A program made the translations under genes and the position numbers. 64,000 nt of DNA from Sordariomycetes sp. S80-01Y (lineage: Eukaryota; Ascomycota; Sordariomycetes): NCBI GenBank assembly GCA_037042185.1, contig JAXQJY010000033.1:3224001-3288000 (forward strand), read 5' to 3'. Shown here piece after piece: positions 55,701 to 64,000 of this stretch. A model generated the notes under the pieces. That model saw nothing but the letters and a program-made list of their open reading frames with translations. It did not search any database and was not told the DNA's origin. Positions within the stretch are counted from its first letter, which is position 1. Every line of letters starts with the position of its first letter.

Positions 55701-57058
55701 GGCGATGAAGAGTTGACGTCCTGAGGACGCGATGGGCGGCCAGCCGCTGCGTTACACGCGACGAGGGGGTGGCAGGCACAGATATGAGGATAGAGACGCG
55801 AGGAGGTGTGTCTGTGCGTCCGGAAGGGCAGCTTTGGCGACTATAAAGTGGTTGAAGGCGGTGCTTGTGAACGTAGGTCGTAGCAAGGCTGAAGCGACCT
55901 GAGCTTGCCGCGACGCAATTTACTGTGGGCCCGAGGACACTGACAAAATGATGAACAGGCGGCTACTGGGACTACGCGAGCCACTGCACAGACAGCTTGT
56001 TCGACAGCAGTAAAGCACATTCAGATTATCCGGATTAAACCGCTCAAAAGTTTCCAGCATATGTAGACTTCGAAGTGCAAATATCACACGGACTCGCAAT
56101 TTCCTAAACCTCGAGTACGTTCATGACGCTGCCCGAGTGTCGAGCTCAGGTCACGTGTCGAGCTTCGAGCTCCACCGTGCCTACAAAAAAATTCCTGGCT
56201 CCAACCTTTTCCTCTACTTCCCTTCCCTCATACAAACCCCCTCGCTCAACAAATCGCTATTCAAAGCTCACAAACAGAGACACTTCTTGCGTCTCCCCAT
56301 CGTAGCTTTGGGAGAAAGTCCCCGGACGTCCTCCAATCACGGGGGCCTGCGGAAACGCGCCGCCATAAAAGCACAGCGGCTGACCTCTTCGCCCAGACCC
56401 AGCTCTTCATCGCGCCCCGTCGTCCGCTACGTCTGCTGCCCTGCCTTCGACATGCGGGCCTGCTCGTCGCGCGTTCGAACACCATGGACGAAGATATGAG
56501 TCCGCGTCGGATGCGTGGCGTTCAGGCCTCGCAGACTGAAGGTCGGGGGAGTGGACGGTCGACTGACGCGTGGGTGTTGCGGCTGGGCTTCGGGCGCTGA
56601 GGATTCTTTGTCGAGGTTGATAGGTATGCGATTGCTGGCCGAAAGGCTGAGTTACTCGATGGGGCTTATTCTTGAGGCGAGGGGGTTTGTATGCCCCGTC
56701 GTCAACGTTTGAGCGACTGGTTCCTCCACATTTTTCCACTCTGAGCTCCGCGGGGAGCTTCGTTCCCTTCTGGGTTCATCCCGGAGGAGCCGTCGCTCGG
56801 ATGGAGATGATGTGTTCTACGCGAGTTCGGTGATGAAGACATACATAGAGTCAAGCACTGAGATGGGCAAAGCCTGTCGATGCGGACCATGTTTACACAG
56901 TCTCTGAGAACTATTTCCGAAATTTTGTTTATTCCTGCGTTCGGAGCTTGGAGGCCCGACACGTTCAACACATTGGCTTCCTTTGACTCTGCAGCCAGGG
57001 CGGTGGGCCAAGTTAGTCCTGGGCTTAGAAGAAGTCTTCTTCGCCTCTGTCAGGGCTC

Positions 57059-57247
57059 GTGCCCAGCCACGATTTCGGCAAATATAGTATTCTGCCGTAT
57101 GAAATGTTACTTCTTCTAATTGATTTCCTTATTGGTCCCAATGTGACTGGACTGTGTCAAGTCTGTTCATCTCGACTAAATGTAGAGTGTCCTACTCGAT
57201 CTCTACCCTGTGTCATGTCCCTGCAGCCGATGAAGAATAGAGATTAG
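57059..57247 (+). pseudogene. F-box-like gene fragment
   Basis: In the + frame, residues ILPYEMLLLLIDFLIGPNV followed by TGLCQVCSSRLN (about 57088-57180) match the start of an F-box-like domain (LPxELLLLIxxFL...L..V.S.LN). The stretch after SRLN does not continue like a known F-box or ankyrin protein, and no ATG with a good context lies close upstream. It looks like a remnant or an isolated exon. Chance similarity in a Leu-rich frame cannot be excluded. Confidence 0.35.
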
Positions 57248-59199
57248 GCTATAGAAGACCAAACAGGTAATGTGTCGTTCTCATAACATGCCAATAAAGC
57301 CCATCAAAAACTAGAGACTTTCAGGCTCTACGTTCCTGCTGTTGTAGTCTTTCTGAAGTCCAGAGGTCCCCCCTTTCCCTCAGGACCTTCTAGCTAGGGG
57401 TGCCTCACACGCTCTATCTAAGCCTTGCAAGATCTGAAAGGAGGTATCTGTGGGAACAAAGCGTAGCTTTATACGCGCAATTAGCACCAGAGAATAAATC
57501 GGTGTCCATTCAACTCCGGTTCTTGAGATCTAATGGACCACAATCTCAACAGCTCACTTGTGCGCATACTGGTGTTTGCGCTGCACACCGTATGAGCGTT
57601 CTCGAGCACCGTCGCGTTCGTGTGCCCACCACGTGCTTTATGTCTCTCTTTCGACATGAATGCCTTGAAATAGCATATGAGAAGCTCTCCAGCAGGAGAT
57701 CGCCAGCGCCTGTGGTCCGCTGCTGGGGTCTGCCGTTGTGGTAGCCCTCAACACTGGCTACTAGCGATGCATCTCGGTCACCCAAAAATGCAAGAATATG
57801 GTCGGGTTGATTACAAGGACAGTCCTTGAGATACTGTCCCCAATTACGAGTCCGACTACGGGATGTTGCCTTGGAAAGAAGCATGGGATATCGCAAGTTA
57901 CGGGGCTTGGCCAAGTCTTAGATGGGGGTGGCGTCGAAGGCTGATTGTTACTGCGCGATTTCACAGCGACGCAGCGGCACCTCCATCAAACCGTTACGGC
58001 AGGGTTTCTTTTTTGAAAGCTGATGCACGGTTGCTGAGAAGAGGCCTCGTTGTTGGCACGCCTAATGTACGTCTCTCGTTGATGACAGATTGGCAGCTCG
58101 GCAAGCGTGCGCGAGTCGCTGATGTCCTTGGAGCGCCCGATATGAGCCAGGGTGAGGTAAAGATGGAGGAATTCTTGCGAAGATGAAGATTCGCTCATCT
58201 TGGATAATGTTGCTCCGTACGGAGTATGGTGATGCGCGTTCTGTAGTCGATATTATCCGGAGCCCACAGTGTTGGGTGCAGTTAAGAGCAGGGTCCTAGC
58301 TGATCTGTGGTGTGGTTATACACCATTCAATCAACTCCAGACAGCCCCGTCAACCCGCCAAGCAGGTAGAATGAATCCCCAAGACAAGAGCAACCCGTCG
58401 ATTCCTTCTTCTTGCGCGCCTTGACCAAGTCGACTGGCCATGTGCGTCAAGTGACAGCACGGAGAAAAAAAAGATCAAACCCCTGCACACCACGTTGCAG
58501 CAGTTTGACTCCGTCATGAAACCCCTACCCGAAAGCCCCTCAGAGTCTCGAGCACCCTGCCATCAACCGTCCCCGTAGATGTCAGCCCGGGACCGTCGCC
58601 CGAGCCAATGCCAGCAACGGACCGTAGGGCCAATCGCCCGTCGGGCAGCGCACGATGCAACTCCAGGTCACAACCTACGCAGGGGTTTGGGGAGAGCAAA
58701 GCGGGAGGTCCTGGCATGAGCGTGCCTGGGAGTGCGCCGATGCGCCAAATCCGGGGGAGGGTCAGCCCCTGTTCCTGCGTCCACCTGTCACACCCGCGCA
58801 GCCCAGGCCCCCTTTCCGACTGGCTGCCACCCTCAGGCGAGGCGCCTCTTGCATAAAGGCCCAGAGCTTGCGAGCTCAACAGTTTTCGGCTTGAGGGTGT
58901 GCTGTCCCGTCACCGGACTCGCCAGACACCTCCATTCTCGTGATTATGCCTTCTTTTTAGCCAATGTTGCGCTGCGGCGGGAGACCTGTCGCTGAGGATC
59001 TTCGATCTATTGGCCCGGGGTCTGGGCAGACGGGTTGCGAGCGGCCCCGGATGGCGCAGCTGAGGTGTTGCTAATACTACTACTAGTCTAGTACCAGGTA
59101 CAGCTAGTGCTATGTAAGGTAGTACCTCATACGTAGTCGCGCGTGCGTGACTCCATCATCAAACTTTTGCACGACCCCTGCACGGATATGCTATGACCG

Positions 59200-59224
59200 T
59201 CCAGTCCAGTCCAGTCCAGCCCAG
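59200..59224. repeat. TCCAG pentanucleotide short tandem repeat
   Basis: Five TCCAG-type units, the last two slightly diverged (CCCAG, CCAAG follow), about 110-130 nt before the CFEM gene start. A TTTATACT string follows at about 59233. Confidence 0.7.
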
Positions 59225-59329
59225 CCAAGTCATTTATACTCACGGCTGGCTGCGTCCCTCCTTACCTTACCCTCCGAGTCCGTGTCATCCTTCCTCAAAC
59301 ATGCAAGATCAGCGACAGCCCCGACAGAG

Positions 59330-59810
59330 ATGAAGACTCTAGTCTCACTGTTGCTCGCCCTATCGACGGGTGCGGCCGCCGCGTCCGAGTTCCAGGACAT
59401 AGTCGGACAGTTCCCCAAATGCTCCCTCGAATGCATCGTCGCCGGCGCCGAGAAGTTCGACTGCCAGGTCACCGACATTGAGTGTCAGTGCGGCAAGATG
59501 GAGGAGATCACGGCCGAGGTGGCGCCCTGCATGGTCAACGCAGGCTGCGGGTTCGAGGACATTACCGGTACGCCCCCCCTCCCCTCCCTTCCCCTGGACC
59601 ACCTCGTCGCTGTTTGTGCTGACCGCAAGCGTAGATGTCGCGAACATCGTAGCGGATCTCTGCGCTGGACAGACGACTGGTAACTTGACGGCGGACGACA
59701 GCGGAGCGAATAACCGGACTGACGAGGGCGAGGCGGGTGCAGCTGCGCAGCTAAGGGGGGCGAGCTTCGCATCTGCGTTGGTGTTGGCTGCTATGGCCGC
59801 CTTTGTGTGA
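59330..59810 (+). CDS. CFEM-domain GPI-type cell-surface protein
   Basis: Two exons, 59330-59567 and 59635-59810, encode 137 aa. A signal peptide (MKTLVSLLLALSTGAAAA) precedes a CFEM domain with the eight cysteines C31, C35, C45, C52, C54, C67, C73 and C89. Asp49, three residues before C52, is at the position that binds heme iron in characterised CFEM proteins. A short Asn/Gly/Glu linker follows, then a hydrophobic tail (GASFASALVLAAMAAFV) suited to GPI-anchor attachment. CFEM proteins bind heme or act at the cell surface, and some are effectors in plant-associated fungi; which applies here is unknown. The 67-nt intron splits an Asp codon. The gene is convergent with the THEM6-like gene. Confidence 0.92.
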
Positions 59811-60012
59811 AGAGGTCTCACTTTAAGAGCTGGGGAGAACAAGAAAAAAGCAACCTTTGGGACAAGCGCGGCGTCGTAAAGGAATAAGGTATAACGGTCT
59901 TTTTGCGTCTTGGTGTATGGTTTCTAGCGCTGGTCTGTCTATCTCTATAAGCCTTGTTTCTGGTACAATTACCTCTTCAGCATCCCTCGCCCTTCTCTTG
60001 ACCGTGGTGCAA

Positions 60013-61087
60013 TTAGTTTGGCCAGACTGTGCACAGAGCGCCTTGACTTCCTCCATCGAAGAGGTTGTGCGCCTCGTCCAGGTCGTGGAACTTGGACGCG
60101 AGCTCCATGCCCTTCCTGCGCTCGGCTTCGATGCGCCTCCAGTCCCACTCGCCGTCAACCTTCAGGTTGATGTCGCTCAAGTCGACCGACTCATCGCCGA
60201 CTTGGTTATCTCCGCTCGTCCAGCCGCCTGGGCGCTCGGGCAGCAGCTCCGAGTCCTCAAGGACCACGGCCGGGTGGACGGTCAGGCGGCCGACTTTGAT
60301 GACGTACTTGCTGATGGCCGTCGCCATGATCTTCCTGTCAAAGCCGCCCATGGCATCATGGCTGCCGCGAGTCTTAACCTTCTTGTGTGAAGGGTCGAGC
60401 CATGACGTCGGCTTGGCGGTGCCCTTGGGCACGAAATGCGTGACAATGTACAGCCACTTGCGGTCCCAGCACATGATCCTGCTCCACAGCTCGTACGTCT
60501 TGTAGGGCGGGCACTCCTTCTTGAAGCTGCACTCCACGGCGCCCAGCAGGATCGTCAACGCGCCCTTCATCGGCTGCTTCGTGTTGGGGTCAAGGATGAG
60601 CTTGCTGTGCGAGTTGTGCGTGAGCTTGCGCATCGTGCTGCGCGTGAGGTACGACACGAGATGCGATCGCGAGACATCCAGGTCGGTGAAGAAGGTGCTG
60701 TTCGACTTGTGGAGGTTGTAGTCGATCTCGAGGAGCGGCGCGCTAGTCGAGGAAATGATGGGCTTGAAAAGCGCCGCGGGGCCGAGCTTGGGCGAGCGAC
60801 GCACGAAGTGGTGGTGAATGATGCTGTAGAACACACGATACTATGTCTCATCAGCACAGTCTCGTTCACAGGTTGGCGCATCAGCTTACCGTCCACGCAA
60901 AGGGCATGTTCTTCCAGTTGAAGAACACAAACAGAAGCAGCAAGATCCGCGACGTGCGTCCCGGCCCCGTCAGGAAATGCCTCCAATTGATCTTGTAAGC
61001 CGCATATCCGGCGCCTCCGACGGTCAAGGGCGCGAAAACGGGTGCGATGAGCGCGAAGGCGTCCATCCTACTCGACGCGGAGGCCAT
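60013..61087 (-). CDS. THEM6-like hotdog-fold protein
   Basis: Two exons, 61087-60890 and 60840-60013, encode 341 aa. Two hydrophobic N-terminal segments (ALIAPVFAPLTVGGAGYAA and ILLLLFVFFNW) suggest membrane attachment. The body matches the THEM6/4HBT-like thioesterase family: IISSTSAPLLEIDYNLHKSN, FFTDLDVSRSHLVSYL and GALTILLGAVECSFKKECPPY, with YELWSRIMCWDRKWLYIVTHF. The family is related to acyl-CoA thioesterases but often lacks a proven activity; mammalian THEM6 is an ER protein linked to lipid balance. The splice joins PFAWT to YRVFYSIIHHHF. The start gives MASASSRMDAF; a second Met is at residue 8. Confidence 0.85.
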
Positions 61088-62081
61088 CTTTGCGAGGGGT
61101 TCGCGAGGGAGGGTTGCGCTGGGTGAGATAGGCGCGCAGGGGCACGATCGCGAGGCAGAACAGGGCGAAGATCCAGAGCGGCACTGCGCGGGCGTAGCAG
61201 AGGAGTGTGCTGGCGTCGCAGACTGGCTGGCCGAGCATCGAAGGGCGACGTGTAGGTTAGGGTGAGAAAATAGTTGTTGAGGTCGCGACTCGGAGGGAAG
61301 AGATGCCTCGGCCCAGGATTGGCGTGCACATGCGGCTAGGAGGCAGCCTTATCTTATCGTAGGCGCTATCGCCGAACCACCACGCGATTCCCGATTTGGT
61401 ACGCGCTGTGGTGGTGTAAGTGCGTTGGCTATATGCTATCTTAATAGCTTCAATGGTGATAGGGTTGCTTACTATCATCAGTCTCTTCAATTCAGGAAAG
61501 ATGCCCCCTGCAATACTCCAGTGATGGTTCTCTAAAAAGGGGCTAGGTTCTTTGACAGCTGCATGGCTGCGAGGGATATCCTCTGCAGACAACCAAATAT
61601 GCCTAAGTTAGACTCACCGACGAGCATCGTCTTGATAAGCTCAGATGATAATGATCTAGACACTCTTATGACTAGGCAATATCTCCGCTCTCATCGCGAG
61701 GAGCAACTTCTGGTCTAGCGTCCATTCCAAGAGTCCCACGGCTGACTGGCAGTTGGGAGCTATCGCGGGCGTGACAATGAACAGGCCCTGCGAGTTCCGT
61801 ACGCAAGCATGCAAGAGCCAATCGGCATGAACTCGCTCTTTTGTCGGCGCCCATCACCCAAGTCCCAGAGAGAGCTACGAAAACCTCACATAGCACTGTC
61901 AGCACGCACCGTCAGCTTACAGGAACTTAAGGTGGGGGCTACAAGCCATCTTTTGAGCTGCGGCACAGCTGCTCCCGACTTTCTGCTAGGGGGTTACACG
62001 GTTCGTGAAGTATAAAATGGCAATCATCTGCAAAGTGTTTGTTGGGAGTCCCGAAGTCTTTAACAACATCTCCAAAACGCC
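61088..62081. other. Divergent promoter region
   Basis: About 1 kb between the THEM6-like and glycosyltransferase starts. A TATAAAA box at 62011-62017 lies 65 nt before the glycosyltransferase start. No gene is supported in the rest. Confidence 0.5.
62011..62017 (+). promoter_or_regulatory. TATA box
   Basis: TATAAAA at a normal fungal distance (65 nt) upstream of the capsule-type glycosyltransferase start codon, suggesting inducible expression of that gene. Confidence 0.55.
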
Positions 62082-63330
62082 ATGGCTTCCATCTACGAGA
62101 TTCCTGCCGAATTCCAGGCGGACCTAGAATGCACCAAACCCAAGGACCTGAGATCTGAAGACGAGATCCTCGCTGATTTGTGCCGCTATCAACCAGTTAC
62201 CTCCGAGAAGAATCTCTGGGCCTTCTGGCACTCCGGCATCGAAGGCATTCCCCTTTGGTGTCGCCACAATGTGGTCTCCTGGGTCCGCATCCTAGGCCCT
62301 GAATGGACGGTCCGCGTGGTCAACAGCATCCCCGATTCACCAAACTATGTGGTGAAATACGCCCCCAAGGAGATGTTGCCTGCGTCTTTCCTTGAAGGAA
62401 CTATGACAGGACCATATACTGGCCCCCATTCCGCAGACTTTGTGCGAGGCGCTCTACTCTACACCCATGGTGGAGTCAACATGGATGTCGGATGCACCAT
62501 GATTAGAAGTTTGGACAGGATGTGCTGGGATAAGCTCTCGGATCCGGAGTGTCCATACGAAGTCGCAGTGGTCAACATGTATGACCAGATTATTGCAAAC
62601 CACATGGTTGCATCTCGCAAAGGAAACGAGTTCGTGAAGAGATGGTGAGTGCAACACTAGGAAATGACCAAGTTGGTATACTAAGCATGTTAGGCACGAT
62701 CTATTCATGTACATCTGGAAAGACCGCACCTCATGCGATGGCATTAATACCAGCCCACTTTTGGCTTTTCTCCAGGAGTTGTCCTTGGACGACGCCTCGG
62801 CTCAGAACTTCAAGTGGGACTGGAAGGTCGACTTCACCACTGTCTCTGAGTACGTCAGTCAAGTTTCATGCTGGAACCGTTTGACCATGCTCGACGGAAC
62901 GGACACCGATCCTTTCAGCGGATACAACTACTGGATGAACAACATCATGGTCATCAACGTGCAGCAAGAGAGCTGGGGTGGTGAGACCACCATTGGTTGG
63001 GATAATTTTGGCGAACGATTCTACAACCTAATGAAGGTCAAGGTTGACGGAGACAAAGATAGCGAGGAGTGGAAGGAGGCTTACAAGGTTACCTGGAGAT
63101 TGCTCGCCAAGTCGAGTGTGCAGAAGACTACGAGGGCGAAGAATCTCACGCATTCAAAGCACCTTGGGGCGTTGTGGGACGAGAATCCAGGAGATGATTG
63201 TCTTCCGGGGACCTTCGGCGAGCTTCTTCGATATGGAGCGGAAAACTTTAGACAGACGCGTGAGGAGGTCGTGCAGATGAGCCCGCCGCAACCGAAGAAG
63301 AGGTTGAGGAAAGGGCTCATGGAGGCGTAG
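62082..63330 (+). CDS. Capsular-polysaccharide-type glycosyltransferase (DXD sugar-binding)
   Basis: Two exons, 62082-62644 and 62694-63330, encode 399 aa. It fits the Caps_synth/Gly_transf_sug family: NLWAFWHSGIEGIPLWCRHN, WTVRVVNSIPDSPNYV, then HSADFVRGALLYTHGGVNMD with the DXD-like NMDVG that binds metal and sugar nucleotide, and DPFSGYNYWMNNIMVI. No signal peptide or membrane segment is visible, so a cytosolic position is inferred. The donor and acceptor substrates are unknown; related fungal genes are often uncharacterised and scattered, and some sit in specialised-metabolite clusters. The 49-nt intron splits a Trp codon (VKRW/HDLF). The C terminus is basic (QPKKRLRKGLMEA). Confidence 0.85.
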
Positions 63331-63792
63331 CCTCGCTCTTCGGCCTCGCGCACCAATACTCTTCTTCCAATTCCGCGATATGATCCCTAATATTTTCTCC
63401 TTAGAAAAAAAGAAACCATTCCTACCTAGCCTTCAGGCACCCGGTGGGCGAGATCCGGAACACATTGAGGAGCAGTCTCTAGTTCTACCTGAAGTACGTC
63501 GCCACAGAATAAGAGTCCCAAGAATCTTCTGTAACCTGTTCTTGAATAGACGGTCAATATCCGTGGAAGCCGAATGTACGTAACATAAGGTAAGCTGAGA
63601 ATACGAGAGCTGAAGCGCAACCCGTTAGATAAAGCCCCACCGGGACTGTTAGGGGCCAAGCGTCATCGGTGTGGTTCCACTAACACAGCCTCTGGACCAT
63701 CTAACGATGGTCTGACGTAGCTTCTCCCCAGCACCACGTATACATCCCATTCCGCTCTCAAAACTTCCATCGGCACCACCCAACCATCAAAG
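63331..63792. other. Short spacer
   Basis: 462 bp between two co-oriented genes with no feature I can support. Confidence 0.5.
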
Positions 63793-64000
63793 ATGGCAGA
63801 CAAACACACAAGCTACAAAATCGGCTACGAGGCCGGCCACGTTAAGCATCACCAATGGCGCACGGCCGAAAACAGTGCCGAATATGTCCTCCCCAAGCTC
63901 CAGGCCCTGGCCCAGAAAAACCCCCGCGTCAAGATGCTCGACGTCGGAGCTGGTCCCGGGACAATCTCAACTTCATTTGCCAAGTACATCCCTGAAGGCG
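63793..64000 (+). CDS. SAM-dependent methyltransferase, 5' end only
   Basis: The ATG opens a frame that runs off the window after 69 codons. It starts MADKHTSYKIGYEAGHVKHH and reaches motif I, VKMLDVGAGPGTISTSFAKY, the glycine-rich AdoMet-binding loop of class I methyltransferases. The leader with repeated His and a Trp resembles UbiE/COQ5-like fungal methyltransferases of unknown substrate. It follows the glycosyltransferase in the same orientation, so the two may belong to one functional group continuing beyond the window (inference). Confidence 0.8.
   Translation, partial: MADKHTSYKIGYEAGHVKHHQWRTAENSAEYVLPKLQALAQKNPRVKMLDVGAGPGTISTSFAKYIPEG

Larger units (their letters stand above)
55701..59329. 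other. Long gene-poor spacer
   Basis: 3.6 kb without a supported intact gene, the longest such stretch here. Around 56180-56450 the sequence is CT-rich like a fungal promoter and leads to a 38-codon frame (56492-56608) that I cannot assign. An F-box-like fragment is listed separately. Toward 59085-59155 there are several CTA/TAGTACC strings, and at 59200-59224 a short tandem repeat. Confidence 0.5.

Noticed and set aside
56137-56499. 120-codon + strand frame in the 55.7-59.3 kb spacer
   Set aside because: The start codon lies in CT-rich sequence and the translation is low-information; the region looks more like a promoter or 5' UTR.
59041-59155. CTA/TAGTACC-rich stretch considered as a mobile-element edge
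   Set aside because: No paired terminal repeats, target-site duplication or coding remnant could be found around it.
60436-60921. 161-codon + strand frame over the THEM6-like gene
   Set aside because: Antisense of a gene with clear family motifs; no independent support.
1-64000. tRNA, rRNA and CRISPR signals
   Set aside because: Scanning for the GGTTCRA T-arm with matching stems and for regularly spaced repeats gave no convincing hit; CRISPR arrays are not expected in a fungal nuclear genome.

Overview
The window is nuclear DNA of a filamentous ascomycete (Pezizomycotina, probably Sordariomycetes). The signs are many short introns of about 45-170 nt with GT..AG ends and CTAAC/CTGAC branch sites, single genes on both strands with roughly 0.1-3.6 kb spacers, two Zn2Cys6 fungal-type transcription factors, a CFEM protein, and fungal housekeeping genes such as ATG2, GLE2/RAE1, QCR7, UBP3, SAE2/CtIP and GIS2. 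Class placement is an impression from protein sequence, not a computed result. I rebuilt exon structures by hand from reading frame, splice sites and family consensus; all summed to whole codons. No tRNA, rRNA, intact transposon or CRISPR array was seen.

Layout. 0-7 kb: a small catabolic-looking module with a DapA-family aldolase/dehydratase (-), an anion:cation symporter-type MFS permease (+) and a Zn2Cys6 regulator (+). 7-16 kb: Bcp/Dot5-type peroxiredoxin, secreted GH28 exo-polygalacturonase, mitochondrial NAD+-type carrier and complex III subunit QCR7. 16-25 kb: deubiquitinase Ubp3/USP10, DNA-end resection factor Sae2/CtIP and zinc-knuckle protein Gis2/CNBP. 25-41 kb: a more accessory stretch with a cytochrome b5-acyl-CoA dehydrogenase fusion, a sugar permease, a DHA1 efflux-type permease, an apparently intracellular GH3-PA14 beta-glucosidase, a seven-exon Zn2Cys6 factor and an FAD amine oxidase. 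41-55 kb: an uncharacterised Gly/Tyr-rich protein, ATG2 (about 2,100 aa), a GT8 glycosyltransferase, a small uncharacterised protein and Gle2/Rae1. 55-64 kb: a long gene-poor spacer holding an F-box-like fragment, then a CFEM GPI-type protein, a THEM6-like hotdog protein, a DXD glycosyltransferase and the 5' end of a methyltransferase cut by the window edge.

How the genes may work together. Two stretches look functionally grouped. In the first, the permease and aldolase are divergent, the regulator lies downstream, and the 10-mer ACATCTCCGA occurs twice in the divergent promoter and once just before the regulator; this suggests an inducible pathway for a sugar acid or related organic acid. 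In the second, a cytosolic beta-glucosidase lies between a transporter and a regulator, as expected for glycoside uptake or detoxification. The rest is ordinary housekeeping. From about 33 kb to 62 kb the genes alternate strictly in strand, giving five successive tail-to-tail pairs. I found no clearly new molecular system; the two gene groupings are the best candidates for new biology.
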